From Paenibacillus lacisoli (GTDB taxonomy: Bacteria; Bacillota; Bacilli; Paenibacillales; Paenibacillaceae), in contig NZ_JAUQTB010000010.1 in the NCBI RefSeq assembly GCF_030580655.1, positions 91,226 through 155,225 on the forward strand: 64,000 nt of DNA, given 5' to 3'. The notes under the pieces were generated by a model. It searched no databases, was not told the DNA's origin, and saw only the letters and a program-made list of their open reading frames with translations. The position numbers and the translations under genes were made by a program. The first letter of the stretch is position 1, and each line of letters begins with the position of its first letter. Positions 35,396 through 44,752 of the stretch are shown in pieces.

Positions 35396-37462
35396 TTATT
35401 TCTTCAATACCTTCACGTCAAAGGCACCCAGCTTCAGCTCTCCCTGTACTGTCTCACCGGACAGCAGCTCCTCATACGACGAGCCGTCCAGCTTCAAGGT
35501 CTGAGGCTGATCCACGAAGTTCATCACGAATACGAATTCGTGTTTCCCATTTACACGAACCGATGCCTGTACGCCATGCGGCAGCTCTACATCAAGCGCT
35601 TTTCGAACGCCAGCCTGAAGTACGATTTCACGGTAGAAGTCCGTATGGAACGAGCCCTGATTGCGCGAAGCAATATAGTACGCTTTACCTCGACCCAGCG
35701 AGTTTACGGTCAGTGCCGGGCGACCTTGATAGAAGTCAGAACCATATACAGCCAGCGCCTCGGCACCTTCCAGATGGATCAGGTCGCACAGCTCTACGGC
35801 TTCATAGTCAGACTGCAGTCCCAGCATATTACCATCCAGCGGCTTAACACTGTTGCGGTCATGGTCATGCAGGCCGTCCAGCTCTTCAGACCAGATACCG
35901 AGCGTCTTGCGCAGTGGTCCCGGGAAGCCGGTCAGGAAGGTCAGATCATGCTCATCCGCAATACCGGACCAGTAGGTAGCTACGAACGTACCGCCATTCT
36001 CTACGAAAGCCTGAATCCGCTCTCCAACGCCGGGGCGGACCATATACAGCATCGGAGCAACCAGCAGCTTGTAAGGCGTGAAGTCCTGTTCCATATCGAT
36101 CACATCGACCGGAACTCCCTGCTCCCATAGAGCCTGGTAGTGAGCCTGTACGGTCTCTTCGTATTTGACTCCCTTGTTGCGCGGTCCCTGGGCATCGTTC
36201 ACCGCCCAGCGGTTCTCCCAGTCAAAGATCACGGCAGCTTCAGCAGGAACGGTCGAGCCGATAACCTCCTGCAGCTTCTCCAGACTGTCACCAACCTGGG
36301 TGACATCACCGAACACCCGTGTATGCTCGTGTCCGACGTGATCCACGACAGCCCCGTGCAGCTTCTCGCTGGAACCACGGCTTTTTCGCCATTGGAAGTA
36401 TTGAACGGTGTCGGAACCATGAGCTACCGCCTGCAGCGAGGACAGCAGGTGCATGCCCGGGCGCTTCAGCTTGCTCACATCCTGCCAGTTGGTCAGGCTT
36501 GGCGTGCTCTCCATAAGCATCCAAGGCTTGCCGCCCTTGATGGAACGGACGATGTCATGCATCATGGCGATTTTACCCGCCTGCTTGCTGTCATCTCCGC
36601 CCTGGTCATGCCAGGTTGGATAGCTGTCCCATGAGGCGACGTCGAGTAAATCGGCGAATTTCCAGTAGTTCAATCCTTCGAAGAACTCCATCAGGTTGGT
36701 CGTCACCGGAAGCTCTGGATTGCGCTCCCGCAGCGGCTGAATCTCATGTTTGATGAAATCTCCAGTCTGATGCGTAACGAAACGTCTCCAATCCAGGTTC
36801 ATCCCGTGGACCTGGGTCTCGCCATGCGGCGCTGGCGATTCGACCTGACTCCAATCTGTATACGTATGGCTCCAGAAGGTTGTCCACCAGGCGTGGTTCA
36901 GCTCGTCCAGCGTGCCGTACTTCTCCTTAACCCAGACGCGGTATGCATCCTGGCAGTAATCACAGTGGCAGTCACCGCCGTACTCATTGGAAATATGCCA
37001 GCCAATCACCGCAGGATGATCGGAATACCGCTCAGCCAGCTTGGTGTTCATGATCGTTACCTTCTCCCGGTATACAGGTGAAGTATAGCAGTGATTGTGA
37101 CGGAAACCGTGAAGATTGCGTACACGGCGTTCATTAACTCTCAGCACTTCCGGATACTTGGCAGACATCCATGCCGGACGTGCACCGCTCGGTGTAGCGA
37201 GGAAAGCATAAATGCCGTTCTCAGCAAAGGAATCCAGTACCCGGTCCAGCCATTCGAAAGTGAATACGCCCTCCTCCGGCTCCAGGGATACCCAGGAGAA
37301 AATACCGACAGACATCACGTTACATTTGGCCAGCTTCATCAGCCGGATGTCTTCAGCCAGTACCTCGGGATAACGCTGCCACTGCTCCGGATTGTAATCT
37401 GCACCGTGCAGCATATGCGGCACGCGTGGGCTGATGGGTGGATATTGAAGCGGTCTAGTCAT
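35396..37462 (-). CDS. GH42 beta-galactosidase
   Basis: A 688-residue family-42 beta-galactosidase, cytosolic (no signal peptide). The N-terminal TIM barrel has HGADYNPEQW, VGIFSWVSLEPEEG and the acid/base motif GWHISNEYGG with Glu160. The nucleophile Glu lies in MLMESTPS near 320. Cys125 and the DCHCDYC cluster (165-170) give the four-Cys zinc site found in many members. A trimerisation domain and a small beta C-terminal domain follow. It is the last gene of system 3 and should hydrolyse beta-galactosides imported by the preceding permeases. ATG 37462 has AGGAGA nine bases upstream and overlaps no essential sequence; an earlier in-frame start would lie inside the permease gene. Confidence 0.95.
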   Translation of the reverse strand: MTRPLQYPPISPRVPHMLHGADYNPEQWQRYPEVLAEDIRLMKLAKCNVMSVGIFSWVSLEPEEGVFTFEWLDRVLDSFAENGIYAFLATPSGARPAWMSAKYPEVLRVNERRVRNLHGFRHNHCYTSPVYREKVTIMNTKLAERYSDHPAVIGWHISNEYGGDCHCDYCQDAYRVWVKEKYGTLDELNHAWWTTFWSHTYTDWSQVESPAPHGETQVHGMNLDWRRFVTHQTGDFIKHEIQPLRERNPELPVTTNLMEFFEGLNYWKFADLLDVASWDSYPTWHDQGGDDSKQAGKIAMMHDIVRSIKGGKPWMLMESTPSLTNWQDVSKLKRPGMHLLSSLQAVAHGSDTVQYFQWRKSRGSSEKLHGAVVDHVGHEHTRVFGDVTQVGDSLEKLQEVIGSTVPAEAAVIFDWENRWAVNDAQGPRNKGVKYEETVQAHYQALWEQGVPVDVIDMEQDFTPYKLLVAPMLYMVRPGVGERIQAFVENGGTFVATYWSGIADEHDLTFLTGFPGPLRKTLGIWSEELDGLHDHDRNSVKPLDGNMLGLQSDYEAVELCDLIHLEGAEALAVYGSDFYQGRPALTVNSLGRGKAYYIASRNQGSFHTDFYREIVLQAGVRKALDVELPHGVQASVRVNGKHEFVFVMNFVDQPQTLKLDGSSYEELLSGETVQGELKLGAFDVKVLKK

Positions 37463-37475
37463 TATATCTACTCTC

Positions 37476-38354
37476 CTATTCTTTAACTGAACCAAGCGTC
37501 ATGCCTTTGACAAAATATTTTTGCAGGAATGGATACACGATCAGGATCGGCGCAGCGCCGATAAAGATCTGTGCTGCATTTACCGTCGTCTGGGACAGCA
37601 GCTCCATCTCTTTGGGGCTCATGCTCATAGAGCTCATGTCGCGCTGAATGATAACGGTCTGCAGGAACGTTGCCAATGGGAATTGACTGTTGTTGTTCAA
37701 ATACAGCAAACCGTCAAACCAGGAGTTCCAGTGGTAGACCATGCTGAACAAGCCAATAGTTGCAATGGATGGCAGCGAGATCGGAAGGAAGATCCGGAAC
37801 AAGGTCGTGAAATGTCCGGCACCGTCGATCAGGGAAGCTTCCTCCAGCTCCTTCGGAATCCCGCGGAAGAAGTTCAGCATCAGAATGATCAGGAAGGTGT
37901 TCACGGCACTCGGCAGTACAAGCACCCAGAAGGAATCAATCAGACCCAGTTTCTGAATCACAATGTAGAATGGCACCAGGCCGCCGGTAAACACCATACT
38001 GAATACGAACAGCCAGGAATAAATGTTGCGGCTGCGGAAGACGGAGGTCTCCTTGGACAGCGGGTAGGCTGCCAGGAAAGTCACCAGCAAGGTCAGCGCT
38101 GTACCCAGAATAGTCCGTTTGACCGATACCCAGATCGAGTGCAGGAACAGCGGATTGTCGATCGTTTTCTTGTAGGCTTCCAGTGTAAACTGCTGCGGCC
38201 ACAGGCCGACCAGGTTCGCATCCGCCGCAGATTTGGAGCTGAAGGATACCGCCAGTACGTGAATGAGCGGAACGATACACATAACAGCCAGAAAAATTAG
38301 AAAGCAAGTATTGATAACCGTGAAAATCCGATAGGGCATCGTTTTGTGATGCAT
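37476..38354 (-). CDS. Carbohydrate ABC transporter permease, YtcP/LplC type (system 3)
   Basis: A 292-residue MalG-like permease starting MHHKTMPYRIFTVINTCFLIF. The EAA loop is LEEASLIDGAGHFTTLFRIFLP and the ending KYFVKGMTLGSVKE is typical. It closely resembles the system-2 counterpart (29673-30551), indicating that systems 2 and 3 share ancestry. It sits 14 bases upstream of the GH42 start, in the same operon. Confidence 0.95.
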   Translation of the reverse strand: MHHKTMPYRIFTVINTCFLIFLAVMCIVPLIHVLAVSFSSKSAADANLVGLWPQQFTLEAYKKTIDNPLFLHSIWVSVKRTILGTALTLLVTFLAAYPLSKETSVFRSRNIYSWLFVFSMVFTGGLVPFYIVIQKLGLIDSFWVLVLPSAVNTFLIILMLNFFRGIPKELEEASLIDGAGHFTTLFRIFLPISLPSIATIGLFSMVYHWNSWFDGLLYLNNNSQFPLATFLQTVIIQRDMSSMSMSPKEMELLSQTTVNAAQIFIGAAPILIVYPFLQKYFVKGMTLGSVKE

Positions 38355-38375
38355 AACTCTCCCTCTTTCATTGTC

Positions 38376-39266
38376 CTAGAATATGCGGTAACCTGCCCAC
38401 TTGTAGGCCATCCGGTAAGAAATAGCGATCAGAACCATACTGATTACAGACTTGAAGAGTCCAATGGCTGTACCAAAGCCCATCTCGCCGTTCAGGATTG
38501 CTGTCCGGTACGCGAAGGTATCGATGATATCGCCCTTCTGATAAACCAGCGGGTTATACAGGTTGAAGATTTGGTCGAAGCCGGCATTTAATACATTGCC
38601 CAGTGCCAGAGTTCCAACAACAACCACCATTGGCATCAGGGAAGGAACCGTAATATGCATCGTTTGCTTCCAGCGGCTGGCGCCGTCCATTTCGGCCGCT
38701 TCATACAGGGAAGGGTTGATACCGGCAAGAGCTGCCAGGAAAATGATCGTGTTATAGCCAAATTCCTTCCATACATCCGACGCGATAACCGTAAAGCGGA
38801 ACCAGTTATTATCCCCCAGGAAGAAGATAGGCCCGGCTCCGAACCAGCCGAGAATCCGGTTGGCAAAGCCGTCGGTTGCGAGAAGGTCAATCAGAATGCC
38901 CCCCAGGATAACCCAGGACAGAAAGTGCGGCAGATATACGAGTGTCTGAATCGAACGCTGCAGGGCCACTTTACGGACCTCATTCAGCAGGATGGCGAAC
39001 ACCAGCGGGATCAGCAGGTTGAAGATCATTTTGAGAATAGCGATCACCAGGGTGTTCCATATTACTTGTACACTGTCATTTCTCTCGAACAGATAACGAA
39101 AATTATCAAGGCCTACCCATTCGGAACCACTGATTCCGAGGTAAGGCTTATAATTCTGAAATGCCATAACGATACCGCCCATAGGTACATAACTAAAGAT
39201 AATTAAAAAGATAACTGCAGGCAGCAGCATGACGTGAAACGGCCAGGTCCGTCTCAATCCTTTCAT
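38376..39266 (-). CDS. Carbohydrate ABC transporter permease, LplB type (system 3)
   Basis: A 296-residue MalF-like permease, with a first span in FHVMLLPAVIFLIIFSYVP. The EAA loop is LYEAAEMDGASRWKQTMHITVP. It aligns with the system-2 LplB-type protein along its length. It is preceded by a hairpin (39394-39419) that separates it from the lipoprotein gene of the same operon. Confidence 0.95.
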   Translation of the reverse strand: MKGLRRTWPFHVMLLPAVIFLIIFSYVPMGGIVMAFQNYKPYLGISGSEWVGLDNFRYLFERNDSVQVIWNTLVIAILKMIFNLLIPLVFAILLNEVRKVALQRSIQTLVYLPHFLSWVILGGILIDLLATDGFANRILGWFGAGPIFFLGDNNWFRFTVIASDVWKEFGYNTIIFLAALAGINPSLYEAAEMDGASRWKQTMHITVPSLMPMVVVVGTLALGNVLNAGFDQIFNLYNPLVYQKGDIIDTFAYRTAILNGEMGFGTAIGLFKSVISMVLIAISYRMAYKWAGYRIF

Positions 39267-39393
39267 CGTAATCCCCCATTTGCATTGATTTCTTATACTT
39301 CAATTATAAATCCGCTTACATAGGACCAGTAGGTCATTAAGCCAACATAAATGGCACTATAGCAATCAATCCCCTGACGATGCAGACAGCAAA

Positions 39394-39419
39394 AGACAGC
39401 CCTCCGGAGAGGGCTGTCT
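39394..39419 (-). terminator. Intercistronic terminator/attenuator between lipoprotein and permease genes
   Basis: An 11-base GC-rich stem AGACAGCCCTC-CGGA-GAGGGCTGTCT lies just after the lipoprotein stop. Only four T residues follow on the minus strand, so read-through into the permease genes is likely. It would make the lipoprotein more abundant than the permeases. Confidence 0.6.
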
Positions 39420-39431
39420 GCGTGTTACTGC

Positions 39432-41111
39432 TTATTTTTTTACACTGTCATACCACGTGTTGACTTCTGTCGTAATCTGATCGCCGCCACCGGACTTCCA
39501 GGATTTCACGAAGCTGTCGAACGCATCGATCGGCTGTTTGCCATAGATGATTTCATTGATGGTCTGGTTCTCGATTTTGAGCAGGTAATCCCATTTGGAT
39601 TTCATTGTTTCCGTAGTCGGGCCTGTGAACATATCTTTGTAAGAAATATCCTTCTGCTCCAGCAGCACTTTCGCTGCCTGTGGAGTATCTTTACCATAGT
39701 TCACCGCCACGTCTTTCTCCAGACGGGTTTCCGGCTCTTTGCCGTCGGCCAGCTTCAGCAGAGCTTTCATTTGTTCGTCTGGAATACGTGCACCGTCACG
39801 CACCAGCAGGTAGCGAACGACGTTAACGTAACCGCCAGGAATCTTGTCATTCGGCAGCATTTTGCCGTTAGCATCCAGATCGTAGTCATACCCTTTAAAC
39901 ATACCGTTGGCAAATTCGCCGTCAGCGCTTGCTTTTGCAAAATGATCATACAGGTAATTCTCGTAAGTGAAGAAAGCTTCCGGATGCTCCATATCGGTCT
40001 TGATCAGGGTTACACCATTGGTGTACTGAGTACCGTGACGCATCGCTTTGCCATCCGGACCAGTAGGAATCGTAATTGGCTCCCACTCTGCTCCCGGTAC
40101 GTTCTTCGCTGTATCCTGCAGAGGCCAGCCGCTCATCCAGTAAGGGCCTGGAATAATACCCGCAGTACCTGCTACAGCAGGCTCGGACGTCTTGTTCTCG
40201 TCCCACAGTGCTGCTTCCTGAGGAATGTAGCCTTTAGCCATCCAGTCCTTCAGCTTCTGCAGACCCTGCTTCATCGCCGGATTCACAGAACCGTATTCCA
40301 GCTTGCCGTCAGCCCCAACATTCCACTGCTGCGGCAGTGTGCCGTAAGCGCCGAAGATCCAGGACGGGTCACCCATCCAGGTGTTCAGTGCCGTTTTGAA
40401 GCCGATGCTCAGCGGAACGACTTTGTCAGGAGCCAGTCCGTCCGGGTTTTTGTTTTTGAAGGCTTCCATCACTTGCTCGAGCTCTTCCATCGTTTTTGGT
40501 TCTTTCAGACCCAGCTTATCGAGCCAGTCTTTGCGGATCCACAGTACATAATCGTGGTTGTAAGCAAAATCGAGTACCGGGATACCCATTTTTTTGCCGT
40601 CACGTGTATATTGGTTCCATACGTTCGTATCCTGGTCCATGGCCTGTTTCCATGTATCAGATGCGTATTTGTCGAACAGCGGCCCTACTTCTCCGTATAT
40701 CCCGGAGTCAATCAGGTCCTGTGCCAGCTGGGAATTCTCTGCACCCAGAGTCAGCACGTCCGGCATTTCCTGACCGGAGGACATGTTCATGCGCAGCTTG
40801 GTTGCCAGCGCTCCGTTGGTGTCGGTAACCGACCACAGGGATTTGATATTGATACCGAATTTGTCTTTTGCCCATTTGGTAGCGACGTTGTTCTCAATCG
40901 TTTCCCCATTCTTGAATTTCAGTGCCGGGTCAACGCCCCATACCGTGGAGATGGTTACTTCCGGATCATACTTCTCTTTGTATACGTTTTCAGTTTTGAC
41001 CGTTGCAGTCTTTGATTCCCCACTGCCGCCTGAGCACCCTGCCAGACTGCCGGTTAATACGACCGACAATGCGAGCATGGACAGCCAACCCTTTTTAGAA
41101 CTAAGTTTCAT
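39432..41111 (-). CDS. Carbohydrate ABC transporter substrate-binding lipoprotein (system 3)
   Basis: About 559 residues. The signal peptide (basic MKLSSKKGW, then a hydrophobic run) ends SLAGC with lipid Cys about 26. The binding domain includes DVLTLGAENSQLAQDLIDSG, GTAGIIPGPYWMSGWPLQDT and EHPEAFFTYENYLYDHF. It resembles the system-2 lipoprotein. ATG 41111 is set by GGGGGAG; an in-frame TTG five codons earlier overlaps that ribosome site. It lies between the YesN gene and the permeases, and given the GH42 enzyme downstream it may bind galactose-containing oligosaccharides (inference). Confidence 0.93.
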   Translation of the reverse strand: MKLSSKKGWLSMLALSVVLTGSLAGCSGGSGESKTATVKTENVYKEKYDPEVTISTVWGVDPALKFKNGETIENNVATKWAKDKFGINIKSLWSVTDTNGALATKLRMNMSSGQEMPDVLTLGAENSQLAQDLIDSGIYGEVGPLFDKYASDTWKQAMDQDTNVWNQYTRDGKKMGIPVLDFAYNHDYVLWIRKDWLDKLGLKEPKTMEELEQVMEAFKNKNPDGLAPDKVVPLSIGFKTALNTWMGDPSWIFGAYGTLPQQWNVGADGKLEYGSVNPAMKQGLQKLKDWMAKGYIPQEAALWDENKTSEPAVAGTAGIIPGPYWMSGWPLQDTAKNVPGAEWEPITIPTGPDGKAMRHGTQYTNGVTLIKTDMEHPEAFFTYENYLYDHFAKASADGEFANGMFKGYDYDLDANGKMLPNDKIPGGYVNVVRYLLVRDGARIPDEQMKALLKLADGKEPETRLEKDVAVNYGKDTPQAAKVLLEQKDISYKDMFTGPTTETMKSKWDYLLKIENQTINEIIYGKQPIDAFDSFVKSWKSGGGDQITTEVNTWYDSVKK

Positions 41112-41215
41112 CGTGCTCCCCCTCAATCATTGTATTTACATTTTCATTATAAAGAAGAGGGTTTGGTCATCCTATGTCACAAAACGAAGATTTCTGCACC
41201 TTTGCCAACCTGAAT

Positions 41216-41236
41216 GGACAGGTGATGAACCTGTCC
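41216..41236 (-). other. Hairpin overlapping the YesN stop (system 3)
   Basis: GGACAGGT pairs with ACCTGTCC around a 5-base loop, touching the stop codon of the regulator gene. No T run follows on the minus strand, so it is probably an RNA-stability element between regulator and lipoprotein messages. Confidence 0.45.
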
Positions 41237-42879
41237 TAGGATTGCTCCCTGAATTCATGCGGCGTCATTCCGTAATGTTTTCTGAACATTTTACTGAAAT
41301 ACTGCGGGTTCTGGTATCCCAGCTCGGATGTTATCTCATAGATCTTCTTGTTGCTGTTCTTTAACAGATAGAGGGCCGTCTCCATCCGCTTGCGGATCAG
41401 GTAGTCTCCAAGGCCTTCGCCGGTCTCCGCCTTGTAAATCTTCGACAGATAGACCGGATGGAGGAATACCTGGTCGGCAATAATTTTTACTGAAAGCTCG
41501 TACCCATTGTCTGCAGCGATCATCTGCTGCACCTGCTTCACAATGTGGCTGCGTGCGCCTCCCTCTTCACCCTGCGAACCCTGAGGCAGCTTCTGCAGCA
41601 TGGACATCGTCCATTCCCTCAGGCTGCGCACGGACTGTACCACATGCTGTGCATTCAGGGGATCCGTCGCAGCCGGGTCGAGATCGGCAATATTCAATCC
41701 ACGGTGGTGGGCAATGTAAATGAAAGCATTCGTGATCGCCAGAAAGGTCTGATACAGATGCTCCCGCGACAGCCGCTGTTCGATGATGTCATCGAATACC
41801 TGATTCAGCTTCTCCCCTGCCGTCTGCCACTGCTGGGACTCCAGCAAATGGATCAGGGTAGGCGGCTTATAGAGCGCATCCAGCGGCTTGGCTGCCGCTT
41901 GGGCCGGACGTGGTTCATCTTCCATGAAGTAAAGGGTTCCTGCCCCTTCATGATCCGGCAGGTACAGATGGCCTAATGCTGCGCGGTAGGCCTCGGCCAA
42001 ACCGTCCGGGAACAGAAAGGGCTTGGAAATAATCAGCGAAATCTCTCCCTTGAGATAGCTGTTAACCTGCTGCTGGAACTGCTCAATCATGGGCTCAAGC
42101 TTCGCACGTCCAGGCACCCGGCCGCCGCTGTCCTCTAGGGAGCTAATAACCGCACCCTGCTGTGACTGGGACAGCAGGACCAGGCAGTCATGGGGTGCCT
42201 TGGCGCTCCAGATGCGCAGCTGCGGCTGAAAGAACTCTTCGGCGATATTACCGATGGCATATTCCATCAGACTGACCGAATGGGCGTCCATGGCTGTAAA
42301 GGAGCGGCCCAGCTGAATCAGGGTCAGCACGGTGGGCCTATCTGTCTGCAGGTTCACTTCATATTCTTGCAGCTTCTCACTGATCCGGGCTGTGCTCCAC
42401 TGCCGGCCCAGCAGCAGATCTCTCATAAAATTGGAATGCAGAATGGCCAGATCAGACCGGCGGCTGTACCTGAGCTGATTAAACTTCTCTTCCTGCTCGC
42501 GCTCAGCCTGCAGGGATTCTATGGCCATGCCGACGCTTTTCGCAAATTCCTCGTCATCCACCGGCTTCAAGATATAATCATGCGCCTGCAGTTGAATCGC
42601 CTTCTGGGCATATTGGAAATCCGAATAACCGGTCAGGAGCAGGCACTTCACGCCAGGCCAGCGTCCGGATACAATTTCAATCAGCTCAAGCCCTGTCATC
42701 TCCGGCATACGAATATCAGTCACGATAATATCAATTTCATTCTCTTCCAGTACGTCCAGTGCCTCGAGGGCTGACTTGGCCTGGTACACTTCCTGGATTT
42801 GCAGCTGCTCCCAGTCCATCGTCAGCTTCAGACTCTCTGTTACATAGCTCTCATCATCAACCAGCAGTATTGAATACAT
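41236..42879 (-). CDS. YesN-like response regulator, AraC type (system 3)
   Basis: A 547-residue regulator: receiver MYSILLVDDES with Asp about 55 in VTDIRMPE and Lys in YILKPVDDEE; a middle region with a short helical segment after the receiver (ESLQAEREQEEKFNQLR); and a C-terminal AraC pair (KIIADQVFLHPVYLSKIYKAET; ITSELGYQNPQYFSKMFRKHYG). It lies 39 bases downstream of the kinase and upstream of the lipoprotein gene, so the two-component genes and transporter form one directional cluster. Confidence 0.94.
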   Translation of the reverse strand: MYSILLVDDESYVTESLKLTMDWEQLQIQEVYQAKSALEALDVLEENEIDIIVTDIRMPEMTGLELIEIVSGRWPGVKCLLLTGYSDFQYAQKAIQLQAHDYILKPVDDEEFAKSVGMAIESLQAEREQEEKFNQLRYSRRSDLAILHSNFMRDLLLGRQWSTARISEKLQEYEVNLQTDRPTVLTLIQLGRSFTAMDAHSVSLMEYAIGNIAEEFFQPQLRIWSAKAPHDCLVLLSQSQQGAVISSLEDSGGRVPGRAKLEPMIEQFQQQVNSYLKGEISLIISKPFLFPDGLAEAYRAALGHLYLPDHEGAGTLYFMEDEPRPAQAAAKPLDALYKPPTLIHLLESQQWQTAGEKLNQVFDDIIEQRLSREHLYQTFLAITNAFIYIAHHRGLNIADLDPAATDPLNAQHVVQSVRSLREWTMSMLQKLPQGSQGEEGGARSHIVKQVQQMIAADNGYELSVKIIADQVFLHPVYLSKIYKAETGEGLGDYLIRKRMETALYLLKNSNKKIYEITSELGYQNPQYFSKMFRKHYGMTPHEFREQS

Positions 42880-42918
42880 GGTGTATCACTTCCCCTTTGT
42901 ACTTGCAGTTACAGTTGT

Positions 42919-44649
42919 TTACGTTTCTTCCGGCAGGGTCCAGACCAGCTGCGCCCGCAGGCCGCCCAGCTCTGAACGCGAGAAGAAAATACCTGCTGTG
43001 TCGCCAAAACGAAGGCGAAGCCGCTGCTGCACATTCCATAGACCGCAGCCCATATGTTCATCCATCGGTTCATTTAGACGTGTCTCCAGCCGCAGCAGAT
43101 CTTCCTTATCCATCCCGCCACCATTATCCTCAACGATGACACGGATACAATCCCCATCCCGGCTGACCAGAATTCTGACAATTCCCTCTTCTGCATGCGG
43201 TTCAATTCCATGCAGAATTGCATTCTCGATCAGCGGCTGGATCAGCAGCGGCGGAATCTGCAGCTTACGGCAGTTCTCCGGCACATACATATCATAGGTC
43301 AGCCTGTTCATCCGCATCGTCTGTATTTCGAGGTAATGCTTTACAAATTCCATTTCCTCTTCGAGCGGCACTAGATCCCGCTCTTGTCTGGTTGTATATC
43401 GGTAATAACGGGACAGACTGTGAGACATGGCGACGACGGCCTCGTGCTTGCGCAGCTTGGCCATACTGGTAATAAAAGAGAAGCAATTATAAAAAAAATG
43501 CGGATTAATCTGCGACTGCAGCTGCTTGAGCCGAGCCTCACGCACATGAATTTTCTCCAGATAAACTTTCTCGAACAGCTCCTGAATCTGCTCTACCATC
43601 GAATTGAAACGGGATGATAAAAAGCTGAACTCGTTGTTGCCCTCCACATGCATCCGGTAGCTGTAATCCGCTCCAGTCACGCGATGAAAGCCATAAATCA
43701 GCTGCCGCAGGGGCACCTGAACATGCGAGTAGAGCAGGTAAGCGGCCAGAATGCTCATCAGCAGCAGGATGCCTACCGAGAAATAAAAGAGCCGGTTGGA
43801 GCTGGCGATCGGCTTCATGATCTCGGATAAAGGCAAATAATCGATCATGTACCAGCCTGTCACCTGGGACCGAACCAGACTGACGGTATAGCTCTGCCCA
43901 TCCATTTCAACAGTCCGGTTCTCCATCTTCTTCAACGGGGATCCCTTCAACTGAGCAACCAGATCACGGATAAAAGGACGATCAGCACTGTGATTGTAAA
44001 TGATGCCTTGATCCTGCCTGTAATAGAACGGATCACGGCGGCCGTCACTCTTGAACCGGTCCAGCATTTCCTGAATGTTGCTGCTGTCAAACTCTACCTT
44101 GATAATCGTATTGGCCGCTTTGGGATCAACATGATTGGTAAACGGTGCCGCTGTGTACCAGCTGAACAGATAAGCGGTATCCCCGCTGCTCTCGTAGCGT
44201 TGAACCTGCCAGCCCGCACGGGCAGATGGCTGCAGCTCTTTCGCGCTATAGCTCCTGGCATCCTGTTCAGTGACTACCCGCTGAAGTGAGGGGGAATACA
44301 CGGACAGGTTCCCTCTCCAATTGGACGAGCTCTGCTGCAAGCTGATTTTATCCTGGATCCGCTTGATCAGATTAATCCCGTCCAGGTTCAGATGCTCGTT
44401 GTTCAGGTAGATCTCCTGAAAGCTTTTTACATCCGGATCATGGATCAACAAATTAGGCCAGGAGGCCAAAATATCAATATTGGAATTCACCTGGTTCTGA
44501 AAGAAAACAAGCTGATTCATATTAGACTCGTTCAATTCCTTACGCACCACATCCGATGCGGTATGATTGGAATAGAAATACAGTCCAATAATGGGAATCA
44601 GCATGACGACAATTAATAATACAATTTTTCGGTATAGATTGGACTTCAC
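42919..44649 (-). CDS. YesM-like sensor histidine kinase (system 3)
   Basis: A 576-residue kinase with spans near residues 8-27 (KIVLLIVVMLIPIIGLYFYS) and near 285-305, an extracellular sensor between them, a HAMP region, the His block QINPHFFYNCFSFIT (acceptor His near 382) and an ATPase domain with PLIENAILHGIEPH and VIVEDNGGGMD. Translation starts with GTG at 44649 after AAGGAG. A -10 and cre box lie upstream (44685-44716). Confidence 0.94.
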   Translation of the reverse strand: MKSNLYRKIVLLIVVMLIPIIGLYFYSNHTASDVVRKELNESNMNQLVFFQNQVNSNIDILASWPNLLIHDPDVKSFQEIYLNNEHLNLDGINLIKRIQDKISLQQSSSNWRGNLSVYSPSLQRVVTEQDARSYSAKELQPSARAGWQVQRYESSGDTAYLFSWYTAAPFTNHVDPKAANTIIKVEFDSSNIQEMLDRFKSDGRRDPFYYRQDQGIIYNHSADRPFIRDLVAQLKGSPLKKMENRTVEMDGQSYTVSLVRSQVTGWYMIDYLPLSEIMKPIASSNRLFYFSVGILLLMSILAAYLLYSHVQVPLRQLIYGFHRVTGADYSYRMHVEGNNEFSFLSSRFNSMVEQIQELFEKVYLEKIHVREARLKQLQSQINPHFFYNCFSFITSMAKLRKHEAVVAMSHSLSRYYRYTTRQERDLVPLEEEMEFVKHYLEIQTMRMNRLTYDMYVPENCRKLQIPPLLIQPLIENAILHGIEPHAEEGIVRILVSRDGDCIRVIVEDNGGGMDKEDLLRLETRLNEPMDEHMGCGLWNVQQRLRLRFGDTAGIFFSRSELGGLRAQLVWTLPEET

Positions 44650-44684
44650 GGCTTCTCCTTACCACCCTGCTGTAGTTCTTCACC

Positions 44685-44716
44685 CTTAAGCGCTTACAAG
44701 ACTAATGCTTATTATA
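44685..44716 (-). promoter_or_regulatory. Promoter -10 and cre box of the system-3 kinase operon
   Basis: Minus-strand TATAAT (44711-44716) is followed eleven bases later by CTTGTAAGCGCTTAAG (44685-44700), a near-consensus cre. No good -35 was found, which suggests that an activator is needed. Confidence 0.55.
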
Positions 44717-44752
44717 CCCCTAAGCTCCAGCCCAAGGAAGTACCTCTAACTC

